Part shown: in pieces, positions 52,964 to 60,471 of the stretch
Layout: the number at the start of each line of letters is the position of its first letter
Position numbering within the stretch: position 1 is the first letter of the stretch
Source of the DNA: Streptomyces malachitofuscus
Lineage (GTDB): Bacteria; Actinomycetota; Actinomycetes; Streptomycetales; Streptomycetaceae
Direction: 5' to 3'
Assembly: GCF_014650055.1 (NCBI RefSeq)
Contig: NZ_BMUF01000013.1
Span: forward strand, 186,001 to 250,000
DNA length: 64,000 nt
Position numbers and translations under genes: made by a program
Notes under the pieces: generated by a model
Told to the model about the DNA's origin: nothing
What the model saw: only the letters and a program-made list of their open reading frames with translations
The model's database searches: none

Positions 52964-53004
52964 CTCCCCCACTCTCGACTTCGCTCGAGCGGGAGGTACC
53001 CCCA
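52964..53004 (-). repeat. palindromic repeat unit (TGGGGG...GGGGGAG family), minus orientation
   Basis: 41-bp unit; its minus-strand sequence starts TGGGGGTACCTCCCGCTCGA and ends TCGAGAGTGGGGGAG. CTCGAGCG/CGAAGTCGAG in the middle form an inner stem. It faces the unit at 53024-53060, 19 bp away. Confidence 0.85.
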
Positions 53005-53023
53005 CCGCCCACCCGTGCCGCCC

Positions 53024-53060
53024 TGGGGGTACCTCCCAGGCCTTTAAGGCACTGGGGGAG
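53024..53060 (+). repeat. palindromic repeat unit, near-identical to the one in the broken MFS gene
   Basis: 37-bp unit TGGGGGTACCTCCCAGGCC...CACTGGGGGAG. It differs from 11498-11534 at two positions. It lies 17 bp beyond the rnz stop and may serve as part of its 3' structure. Confidence 0.85.
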
Positions 53061-53076
53061 GCACGACTGCCCGCAG

Positions 53077-53982
53077 CTAGCTGCGTTTGGGGAGGGCAAC
53101 CCGTTGCAGGTCGTGGGCTACCGTCAGTTCGCCCTCGTACCCCGCCGCCCGCGCCTGCCGCGAGAACTCCTCCGGGTCGGAGTACCGCTGACTGAAGTGC
53201 GTGAGCACCAGATGCCGTACCCCCGCATCCCGCGCCACCCCCGCCGCCTGCCCCGCCGTCAGGTGACCGAACTCCACCGCGAGTTCCACCTCCTCGTCGA
53301 GGAACGTCGACTCGATCACCAGCATGTCGCAGCCCTCCGCCAACGCGTACACCCCGTCGCACAGCCGCGTGTCCATGACGAACGCGAACCGCTGCCCGCG
53401 CCGCACCTCGCTGACCGACTCCAGCGGCACCCCGCCCAGCGAGCCCTCGCGCTGGATCCTGCCGACGTCCGGCCCTTTGATGCCGTGCGCGGCCAGCCGC
53501 GAGGGCAGCATGCGCCGCCCGTCGGGCTCGACGAACCGGTACCCGTACGCCTCGACGGGATGGGACAGCTTCCGCGCCTCCAGCGTGTAACCGGGCGTAC
53601 GGGCGACGACCCCGTCCGCATCGACGGGTGCCTCAACAAGCGCGACCGTCTCGCGGTAGGCGGTCGCGTACCGCAGCCGTTCGAAGAAGCGCTGCCCGGA
53701 GCGGGGGTAGTGGGCGGTGATCTCGTGCGGCACCTTGTCGAGGTTGATGCGCTGGATCACCCCGGCGAGTCCGAGGGAGTGGTCGCCGTGGAAGTGGGTG
53801 ACGCAGATCCGGCTGAGGTCGTGGACGGCGACCCCGGCGCGCAGCATCTGCCGCTGTGTGCCCTCGCCGGGGTCGAACAGGATGCCGTCGCCGTCCCAGC
53901 GCAGCAGGTAGCCGTTGTGGTTGCGGTGCCGGGTGGGGACCTGGCTGGCGGTGCCGAGCACCACCAGTTCACGTACGGACAA
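53077..53982 (-). CDS. rnz: ribonuclease Z (MBL-fold tRNase Z)
   Basis: 301-residue metallo-beta-lactamase-fold nuclease that trims tRNA 3' trailers. GTASQVPTRHRNHNGYLLRW at the start, zinc motif CVTHFHGDHSLGLAG, an exosite region with GQRFFERLRYATAYRE, LSHPVEAYGYR, a VMDTR motif and late LTHFSQRY supply the remaining metal ligands. The start is TTG at 53982, seven bases after the stop of the HIT gene, so the two are cotranscribed. Followed by a pair of palindromic repeats. Confidence 0.94.
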   Translation of the reverse strand: MSVRELVVLGTASQVPTRHRNHNGYLLRWDGDGILFDPGEGTQRQMLRAGVAVHDLSRICVTHFHGDHSLGLAGVIQRINLDKVPHEITAHYPRSGQRFFERLRYATAYRETVALVEAPVDADGVVARTPGYTLEARKLSHPVEAYGYRFVEPDGRRMLPSRLAAHGIKGPDVGRIQREGSLGGVPLESVSEVRRGQRFAFVMDTRLCDGVYALAEGCDMLVIESTFLDEEVELAVEFGHLTAGQAAGVARDAGVRHLVLTHFSQRYSDPEEFSRQARAAGYEGELTVAHDLQRVALPKRS

Positions 53983-53988
53983 GGCCGC

Positions 53989-54342
53989 CTATCCGGGGGG
54001 CCATTCGAGGCCGCGGCCGCCCAGGACGTGGGCGTGCGCGTGCCAGACGGTCTGGCCGGCGCCGCTGCCGGTGTTGAAGACGATCCGGTAGCTCTCCAGC
54101 TTTTCCTCGTCCGCCACGGCCTGCGTCTCCTGCAGCACGTCCGCGGCGAGTTCGGGCGCGGCGGCGGCGAGGGCGGCGGCGTCCCGGTGGTGCGCCTTCG
54201 GAATCACCAGCACATGCGTGGGCGCCTGGGGATTGATGTCACGGAACGCGATGGTCGTCTCCGTCTCCCGCACGATCGTCGCCGGGATGCTCCCACCGAC
54301 GATCTTGCAGAACAGGCAGTCGTCCTGAGGTTCCCCGGCCAT
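53989..54342 (-). CDS. HIT-family nucleotide hydrolase (Hint-like)
   Basis: 117-residue histidine-triad protein. CLFCKIVGGSIPATIV at the N-terminus (partial zinc motif), FRDINPQAPTHVLVIPKAHH and the catalytic triad HAHAHVLGG. Hint-type enzymes split adenosine phosphoramidates. The usual tail W after the triad is present (GRGLEWPPG). ATG at 54342 (MAGEPQDD); an in-frame ATG at 54378 adds 12 residues. First gene of a two-gene unit with rnz. Confidence 0.93.
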   Translation of the reverse strand: MAGEPQDDCLFCKIVGGSIPATIVRETETTIAFRDINPQAPTHVLVIPKAHHRDAAALAAAAPELAADVLQETQAVADEEKLESYRIVFNTGSGAGQTVWHAHAHVLGGRGLEWPPG

Positions 54343-54408
54343 ACACCCTCCTCGAGCCAGCTGATCACCTTCGAGCATCGTACCCGCGGGCAGTCGTGTC
54401 CTTCCCGC

Positions 54409-57400
54409 TCACGGAAGCGCCGGCGGCTCCTTCGCGGGCGACGCCTCCAGCGCGGCCAGCGCCAGCCGCACCGCCTCGTCCAGCTGTACGTCCCGCCCCG
54501 CCGCGTGGTCCTGCGGCCGCTGCACCACCTCGACGTCCGGGTCGACGCCGTGGTTCTCCACGCCCCAGCCGTATCCCTCCAGCCAGAAGGCGTACTTCGG
54601 CTGCGTCACCAGCGTCCCGTCGACCAGCCGGTAGCGGCTGTCGATGCCGATCACACCGCCCCAGGTCCGGGTGCCGACCACCGGTCCGATCCCCAGCGCC
54701 CGGATCGCCGCGTTCACGATGTCGCCGTCGGATCCGGAGAACTCGTTGGCCACGGCCACCACGGGTCCCCGGGGCGCGTCGCGCGGATAGCTCTCCGCCC
54801 GCATCCCGCGCGGCAGGTCCCACCCGACGATCCGCCGGGCCAGCTTCTCCACCACCAGCTGCGAGGTGTGTCCGCCCCGGTTCTCCCGCACGTCGACGAT
54901 CAGCCCCTCGCGCAGCACCTCCACCCGCAGGTCGCGGTGGATCTGCGCCCACCCGGGCGCCTGCATGTCGGGGACATGGATGTAGCCCAGCCGCCCGCCG
55001 GACCGCTCCAGCACGTACGCCCGCCGGTCGGCGACCCACGCGTGGTAGCGCAGCGGCTCCTCGTCGGCGAGCGGTACGACCACCGCGTGCCGCGGCTCTC
55101 CGCCGCCCGCGGGCGACACGGTCAGCTCGACGGGCTTGCCCGCCGTACCCACCAGCAGCGGCGCCGGCCCGGTCACGGGGTCGACCGCCCGTCCCGCGAC
55201 GGCGACGATCGCGTCCCCGACCCGTACGGCGACCCCGGGCGCGGCCAGCGGCGAGCGGGCGTCCGGGTCGGAGGTCTCCGTGGGCAGGATCCGGTCCACC
55301 CGCCAACTGCCGTCCTCGTGCCGGGAGATGTCCGCCCCCAGCAGCCCCTGCCGCGCGCCGTCGCCGCCGTACCCGCCGCGCGGGGTGACGTAGGCGTGCG
55401 AGGTGCCGAGCTCCCCCTGCACCTCCCACAGCAGGTCCACGAGGTCGTCGTGGGTGGCGAGCCGGTCGAGCACGGGCCGGTAGCGGTCCAGGACCCCGTC
55501 CCAGTCGACCCCGCTCATGTCGGGACGCCAGAAGTTGTCCCGCATGATGCGGCCGTTCTCGTCGAACATCTGCCGCCACTCGGCGGCCGGGTCCACGAAC
55601 TGCCGGATGCGCCCGAGGTCGACGGTGATGTTGCTGTCGCTGTCGTCGTCACCCGAGGCGCGCCGGTCGCTGGGTACGACCTTCAGCCGGCCGTCGGTCC
55701 ACAGCAGCACCCGCTTGCCGTCGCCGCTGACCTCGAAGTGGTCGGCGTCCACGGCGAGATGCTCGATGCGCTGCTGGGCGAGGTCGTAGCGCTCCAGGTC
55801 GGTCTTGGGGTCGGGGTCGTCGGGCGTGGCCCTGGACGCGCCGAGCACGCCCCGCACCGGGTGCCGCAGCCACAGCACCCCGTCCTTGGCGGCGCGCAGG
55901 TTGGTGTAGCGGGCGGCCTCGACCGGGAACGGCACGATGCGGTCGGCGAGACCGTCGAGGTCGATGCGGGTGGTGGGGGTGCCCTCGCTGTCGGGCGTCT
56001 CGTCCCGGTCCGGCGTCTCGAAGGGACGTCCGTGCCGCTGCGGCCCGAACGGCGACGGGGTGGTCGCCGCGAGGGTGATCAGATGCGGGCGGACCCCTTC
56101 GACGAAGGCCAGGTCGAAGACGTGCTCGTCGTAGACCGGGTCGAAGGAGCGGCTGGACAGGAACGCCAGGTGCTTGCCGTCGAGGGTGAACGCGGGCGCG
56201 TAGTCCTGGAAGCGCAGCGGGGTCGCCTCGGTGACCGACAGGTCGGTGGTGTTGGCGAGGCGGAGCTGGCTGAGCGGGCGTGGGCCGGGGTGGGCCCAGG
56301 CGAGCCAGGCGGAGTCGGGTGAGAAGACCAGCCCGGAGACATCGCCGTTCTCGCTGCGGTCGACCTCCCGGACCTCGCCGGTCTCCCGTTCGACGAGCAG
56401 GAGCCGGCCGTCGTGCGAGGCGATCGCGGCCCGGCTGCCGTCGGGCGCCATGGCGAGCTCCACGACCCGGCCGAGCTGCCCGGCGGCGAGCCGGCGCGGG
56501 GTCGCTCCGGGGGCGAGGCCCGTGGCGGGGGCGAACTCCAGGGCGTCCTCGCCCTCGGCGTCGGTCACCCACACCACCCACTCCTCGCCGTCCGCGCGGA
56601 AGGTGCGGGGGCGGCGGGCCCGTACGCCCGGTGTCGCGGCGAGCGCGCGGGCGGGCCCGGAGCGGTGGGTGACCCAGTGGACGGTGCCGCGCACACAGAC
56701 GGCGCTGCCGCGCGCGGTGTGGTCGGGGGACGCGGAGCCGAACCAGCGGGCGGCGTTCACCGGGAACGGCGTCAGGTCGACGCGCTGCCCGCCGAGCCGG
56801 ATGTCCAGGCGGCGCGGCTCGGCCCCGTCGAGGTCGTCGAGGATCCACAGCTCGCCGGCGCTGGAGTAGACGACACGGGTGCCGTCGGTGGCGGCGTGGC
56901 GGGCGTAGAAGCCGTCCAGAGGCGTGTGCCGGCGCAGGTCGGAGCCGTCGGCGAGGGAGGAGTACAGCGCGCCGGTGCCCTCGTGGTCGGAGAGGAACGC
57001 GATCCTGTCGCCCGCCCACAGCGGGTACTCGATGTTCCCGTCGAGGTCCTCGTGCAGCCGTACGAACTCGCCGTCGCCCTCGCGGTCGATCCACAGCTTG
57101 CCCGCGGTGCCGCCCCGGTAGCGCTTCCACCAGGCGGCCTCACGGCCCATCGGCGCGGACAGCAGCACGGTGTGCGGGCCCTGGGCGACGTCGCCGACGG
57201 GGCCGTAGGGGAGGGTGGTGGCGGGGCCGCCGTCGAGGGGGACGGCGCGGGCCCAGGTGCGGCGCAGGCTGGCCTGCCCCTGGGTGCTGATCACCAGCAC
57301 CCGTCCGTCCGCCGTCCAGCCGCGCACCTGGGTCTTGAGGCTCCCCCAGTGGGTCAGCCGCCGGGCGGGTCCGCCGTCGACGGGCGCGATGTGCACCTCG

Positions 57401-57618
57401 GGGGCGCCGTCGCGGGTGGAGGTCCAGGCGACGGTGGCGCCGTCGGGCGAGATCCGGGGCTGGGTCACCGGCACGTTGTCGGCGCTGACCCGCCAGGCGC
57501 GGCCGCCGTCGAGCGGGGCGAGCCACACGTCGTCCTCGGCGGTGAAGGCGACCAACTCGCCGTGCAGATGCGGAAACCGGAGGTAGGCGGCGGATGCGAC
57601 CGATGCAGGCTGTGTCAC
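54409..57618 (-). CDS. tricorn protease homologue (S41 peptidase with beta-propellers)
   Basis: 1069-residue cytoplasmic serine protease of the tricorn type, which shortens peptides released by the proteasome. The N-terminal ~650 residues are two beta-propellers with WD40/TolB-like repeats (QPRISPDGATVAWTSTRDG). Then come a helical bundle, a PDZ-like domain (LAAPGVAVRVGDAIVAVAGR) and the S41 core with VANEFSGSDGDIVNAA (nucleophile Ser near 960), GTRTWGGVIGIDSRYRLVDG and a conserved Glu in WGVENHGVDPDVEV. GTG at 57618. No signal peptide. Upstream lipoprotein is on the same strand with a 46-bp gap. Confidence 0.95.
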   Translation of the reverse strand: MTQPASVASAAYLRFPHLHGELVAFTAEDDVWLAPLDGGRAWRVSADNVPVTQPRISPDGATVAWTSTRDGAPEVHIAPVDGGPARRLTHWGSLKTQVRGWTADGRVLVISTQGQASLRRTWARAVPLDGGPATTLPYGPVGDVAQGPHTVLLSAPMGREAAWWKRYRGGTAGKLWIDREGDGEFVRLHEDLDGNIEYPLWAGDRIAFLSDHEGTGALYSSLADGSDLRRHTPLDGFYARHAATDGTRVVYSSAGELWILDDLDGAEPRRLDIRLGGQRVDLTPFPVNAARWFGSASPDHTARGSAVCVRGTVHWVTHRSGPARALAATPGVRARRPRTFRADGEEWVVWVTDAEGEDALEFAPATGLAPGATPRRLAAGQLGRVVELAMAPDGSRAAIASHDGRLLLVERETGEVREVDRSENGDVSGLVFSPDSAWLAWAHPGPRPLSQLRLANTTDLSVTEATPLRFQDYAPAFTLDGKHLAFLSSRSFDPVYDEHVFDLAFVEGVRPHLITLAATTPSPFGPQRHGRPFETPDRDETPDSEGTPTTRIDLDGLADRIVPFPVEAARYTNLRAAKDGVLWLRHPVRGVLGASRATPDDPDPKTDLERYDLAQQRIEHLAVDADHFEVSGDGKRVLLWTDGRLKVVPSDRRASGDDDSDSNITVDLGRIRQFVDPAAEWRQMFDENGRIMRDNFWRPDMSGVDWDGVLDRYRPVLDRLATHDDLVDLLWEVQGELGTSHAYVTPRGGYGGDGARQGLLGADISRHEDGSWRVDRILPTETSDPDARSPLAAPGVAVRVGDAIVAVAGRAVDPVTGPAPLLVGTAGKPVELTVSPAGGGEPRHAVVVPLADEEPLRYHAWVADRRAYVLERSGGRLGYIHVPDMQAPGWAQIHRDLRVEVLREGLIVDVRENRGGHTSQLVVEKLARRIVGWDLPRGMRAESYPRDAPRGPVVAVANEFSGSDGDIVNAAIRALGIGPVVGTRTWGGVIGIDSRYRLVDGTLVTQPKYAFWLEGYGWGVENHGVDPDVEVVQRPQDHAAGRDVQLDEAVRLALAALEASPAKEPPALP

Positions 57619-57664
57619 CCGATCACCCTATGCAGGAGCGGGCGGTCCTGGACAGGGGTTCCGA

Positions 57665-58204
57665 TCACTTGCCCTCGACGGGGCGACAGGACGGGTACTG
57701 CTCGCACCACACGGTCGTGGTGACGGTCACGGTGACGGTGGGGCGGGGGCCGCCGCTTCGCGTGGGTTCGCCCACGCGGGGCGGTGAGCTGCCGTCGCAG
57801 TCGCCCAGACCGTCGACGCGGAACACCTGCTTCTCGTCCACCTTCGCGGTCAGGTTGCCGCGCACGCAGGCGCCGTTGATGGCGTGCGTGATCTCACCGG
57901 TGACGGTGATCTCCTTGCCGTCCTGGGTCTCGCCCTGGCAGTCGACGGACGCGGCGGTGTCCCGGCCGCCCTTGTCGTCCTTGTCGTCCCCGTCACCGAA
58001 GGACGCGGTGCAGCTGAGCCACCGTACGTCGGCCTTGCGGTCGTTGAGTGCGTCGGTCACGGTCTCGTCGGTCGTGAGCGCGACGGCCGCGGAGCTCAGT
58101 CCGCCGCCCTCGCAGGCCGCGACGCCGGTCACGGCGACCGCGGCGAAGCCGACGGCGAGCGCGTGCCGCCGCCACCGACGTGCCCCTCGCGGAGCCCATT
58201 TCAT
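57665..58204 (-). CDS. lipoprotein, function unknown
   Basis: 179-residue exported lipoprotein. MKWAPRGARRWRRHALAVGF leads a signal peptide ending in a lipobox-like VAAC with Cys31. The mature domain (DUF4333-like character is possible) has cysteines in WLSCTASFGD, SVDCQGE, GACVRG, LGDCDG and WCEQYPSC, so several disulfides are likely; the C-terminal third is a Thr/Val/Pro stretch (PTVTVTVTTTVW). ATG at 58204 with GGGGG upstream; ATG at 58213 is also possible. Function unknown; 46 bp upstream of the tricorn gene. Confidence 0.8.
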   Translation of the reverse strand: MKWAPRGARRWRRHALAVGFAAVAVTGVAACEGGGLSSAAVALTTDETVTDALNDRKADVRWLSCTASFGDGDDKDDKGGRDTAASVDCQGETQDGKEITVTGEITHAINGACVRGNLTAKVDEKQVFRVDGLGDCDGSSPPRVGEPTRSGGPRPTVTVTVTTTVWCEQYPSCRPVEGK

Positions 58205-58272
58205 CGCCCCCATGCACGGCAGACTGCCACCGTCACAGCCGAGGCGGTAGGGCGCATACGGCCACACTGAAT

Positions 58273-58415
58273 CCGCCCCCGCCGCCCTTTCCCGTCCCGA
58301 CCCTGGGGGCTGCGCCCCCAGACCCCCTACAATCCAGCCCCTCTGGGGGAGTTTGAGGAGCGGGGGTCCTGGGGCAGCGCCCCCGGGGTGGGACGGGAAA
58401 GGGCGGCGGGGGCGG
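58273..58415. repeat. 143-bp giant hairpin element between rsmE and lipoprotein
   Basis: Perfect 26-bp outer arms at 58273-58298 (CCGCCCCCGCCGCCCTTTCC + 6) and 58390-58415. The arms continue inward with imperfect pairing over a further ~30 bp (CCCTGGGGGCTGCGCCCCCA against its near complement), leaving a loop containing CTACAATCCAGCCCCTCTGG. The element ends 8 bp before the rsmE stop and is 68 bp upstream of the lipoprotein gene. It should be a strong transcription barrier. The inner sequence resembles a common Streptomyces intergenic repeat. Confidence 0.85.
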
Positions 58416-58423
58416 AAGAAGCC

Positions 58424-59164
58424 TCAGGACCAGCGCCCCGTGCGCCCCAGCAGCAGCGCCGCCGCGGCCGTACCCGCCGTCGACGTGCGCAGCACACTCC
58501 GCCCCAGCCGATAGGCCCGCGCCCCGGCCGCCTCGAACAGCGCCAACTCCTCCGGCGACACCCCGCCTTCGGGCCCGACGACCAGCACGATGTCCCCGGA
58601 CACGGGAAGTCCCGCCGTCGACAGCGGCTCCGTCCCGCTCTCGTGCAGCACCGCGGCGAACGCCGCTTCGGCGAGAAGTGAGGCAACTCCCTTGCTCGTC
58701 ACCGCGTCCGCGACCGAGGGAAACCGCACCCGTCGCGACTGCTTGCCCGCCTCGCGGGCGGTGGCCCGCCACTTGGCGAGCGACTTCAGCCCTCGCTCGC
58801 CCTTCCACTGCGTGATGCACCGCGCCGCCGACCACGGCACGATCGCGTCGACGCCGACCTCGGTCATCGTCTCCACGGCCACCTCGCCCCGGTCGCCCTT
58901 GGGCAGGGCCTGGACGACGGTGAGCCTGGGGAACTCCTCGGGCTCCTCGACCACTTCACCCAGCCGCACGATCAGCCGGTCCTTGCCCTCGGTGGCCTCC
59001 ACCTCGCCCTCGGCCCAGCGGCCCGCGCCGTCGGTGAGGACGACGCCCTCACCGGACCGCAGCCGCTTCACCGAGACGGCGTGCCGACCCTCGGGGCCGT
59101 CGAGCACGCACCGGCCGGTGCCGTCCGTGGCGAAGTCGTCGACGACGAACACCGGCGCGGTCAT
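58424..59164 (-). CDS. rsmE: 16S rRNA (uracil-1498-N3)-methyltransferase
   Basis: 246-residue SPOUT-class methyltransferase that modifies U1498 of 16S rRNA. An N-terminal PUA-like domain (FVVDDFATDGTGRCVLDGPE GRHAVSVKRL region) is followed by the knotted SAM domain with VVQALPKGDRGEVAVETMTE, VGVDAIVPWSAARCI, the GPEGG loop in VLVVGPEGGVSPEELALFEA and RLGRSVLRTSTAGTAAAALL. ATG at 59164 overlaps the nitronate monooxygenase stop (ATGA). Its 3' end abuts the large hairpin. Confidence 0.95.
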   Translation of the reverse strand: MTAPVFVVDDFATDGTGRCVLDGPEGRHAVSVKRLRSGEGVVLTDGAGRWAEGEVEATEGKDRLIVRLGEVVEEPEEFPRLTVVQALPKGDRGEVAVETMTEVGVDAIVPWSAARCITQWKGERGLKSLAKWRATAREAGKQSRRVRFPSVADAVTSKGVASLLAEAAFAAVLHESGTEPLSTAGLPVSGDIVLVVGPEGGVSPEELALFEAAGARAYRLGRSVLRTSTAGTAAAALLLGRTGRWS

Positions 59165-60234
59165 CGGGCACCTCCCGCCGACAACGCTGTCCGGGCGGCG
59201 GCGAGTTCGGCGGCCAGGACCTCCACCAGTTGTCCGGCGGGCAGCTCACGGGCCATCCGGTGGCCCTGTCCCGCCCACAGTGCCAGGCCCTGCGGGTCAC
59301 CGGCCTTGGCGGCGGCCTTGCGCAGCGGTGCGGTGAGATGGTGGACGTCCGGGTAGGCGGCGGGCGCGTACGGGCCGTGCTCGCGCACGAAGCGGTTGAC
59401 CAGGGCGCGGGCGGGGCGGCCGGAGAAGGCGCGGGTCAGCTCGGTGCGGACGTACAGGGGGCTGGTGAGGGCCTGCTTGTGCAGGGCGTGCGCGCCGGAC
59501 TCGTGGGCGGCGAGGAAGGCCGTTCCGAGCTGGGCCGCGGCGGCGCCGGCCGCGAGGACGGCGGCGATCTGGCCGCCGCGCATGATGCCTCCGGCGGCGA
59601 TGACCGGGATGCCGACGGCCTCCCGGACCTGGGCGACGAGGGACAGCACCCCGAGGCCGGAGCCCGCCGCCTCCGGGACGTCGCGGTGGGTGCCCTGGTG
59701 GCCGCCGGCCTCGGTGCCCTGCGCGATCACCGCATCCGCGCCGGCCCGCTCCACGGCCCGGGCCTCCTCCGCGGTGGTGGCGGTGACCAGCGTGAAGGTG
59801 CCGACGCGCCGCAGCGAGTCCAGCACCTCGCGGGACGGCACACCGAAGTGGAACGACACCACCGGCACCGGGTTGTCCAGCAGCACGGCGAGCTTGGCGT
59901 CGTAGCCGTCGTCACGGCCGCTGTCGGGGTCGCCGAGCTCCGTCTCGTACCAGGAGGCCTCACCGGCCAGCTGATGGGCGTAGACACCGACCGCGGCCGG
60001 GTCGGCGGTCTCCGGCTGCGGCAGGAAGAGGTTGACGCCGAAGGGCCGTGCGGTCAGCCCTCGCAGCTGCTTGATCTCCTGGTACATCCCGTCCGCGGTC
60101 TTGTACCCGGCGGCCAGGAAACCGAGCCCGCCCGCCTCGGACACGGCCGCGGCGAGCTGCGGCACGGCGACACCGCCCGCCATCGGCGCCTGCACGATCG
60201 GGTGCGGGAAGAGATCGGTCGGTACGGAGGACAT
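59161..60234 (-). CDS. nitronate monooxygenase (NPD family)
   Basis: 357-residue FMN enzyme of the 2-nitropropane dioxygenase family: PIVQAPMAGGVAVPQLAAAV, GFLAAGYKTADGMYQEI, GADAVIAQGTEAGGHQGTHR (catalytic His region), VIAAGGIMRGGQIAAVLAAG and LGTAFLAAHESGA. It detoxifies nitronates such as propionate 3-nitronate. Start at ATG 60234. Coupled to rsmE by a 4-bp overlap. Preceded by a 237-bp intergenic region holding a copy of the dnaJ 3' end. Confidence 0.93.
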   Translation of the reverse strand: MSSVPTDLFPHPIVQAPMAGGVAVPQLAAAVSEAGGLGFLAAGYKTADGMYQEIKQLRGLTARPFGVNLFLPQPETADPAAVGVYAHQLAGEASWYETELGDPDSGRDDGYDAKLAVLLDNPVPVVSFHFGVPSREVLDSLRRVGTFTLVTATTAEEARAVERAGADAVIAQGTEAGGHQGTHRDVPEAAGSGLGVLSLVAQVREAVGIPVIAAGGIMRGGQIAAVLAAGAAAAQLGTAFLAAHESGAHALHKQALTSPLYVRTELTRAFSGRPARALVNRFVREHGPYAPAAYPDVHHLTAPLRKAAAKAGDPQGLALWAGQGHRMARELPAGQLVEVLAAELAAARTALSAGGAR

Positions 60235-60344
60235 GACGGCATGTTGTCACGTCCCCCGGCCAACTCCGAATCGGCCCTTCCCCTTGGCATAAGCCACTTT
60301 TCGGAGGCCCCCGCCCCGGGCGTCACCGCCCTCCGGAAGCGCCC

Positions 60345-60398
60345 TCACCGCCCGTTGAAGGCGTCCTTCAGCCGGGAGAACAAGCCCTGCTGCCCGGG
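60345..60398 (-). repeat. exact 54-bp copy of the dnaJ 3' end
   Basis: Identical to 60472-60525, which encodes the last 17 residues of DnaJ (PGQQGLFSRLKDAFNGR) plus the stop codon. The copy begins exactly at the stop codon and lies 127 bp downstream of the gene's own end. Beyond the 54 bp only weak similarity remains. Confidence 0.9.
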
Positions 60399-60412
60399 CC
60401 GACTGCGCCCAC

Positions 60413-60430
60413 CCGGGGGACGACCCCCGG
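60413..60430. terminator. short hairpin downstream of dnaJ
   Basis: CCGGGGG (60413-60419) / CCCCCGG (60424-60430), loop ACGA, 42 bp past the dnaJ stop and between the gene and the 54-bp copy. Confidence 0.6.
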
Positions 60431-60471
60431 ACCCCCAGCAGCACACCACCGCGGGCCCCGGCGCCAACCGG

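Noticed and set aside
57310..57360. CTCCCCCAGTGGG string resembling the palindromic repeat family
   Set aside because: It encodes the natural THWGSLKTQ segment of the tricorn propeller and lacks the second end of the unit.
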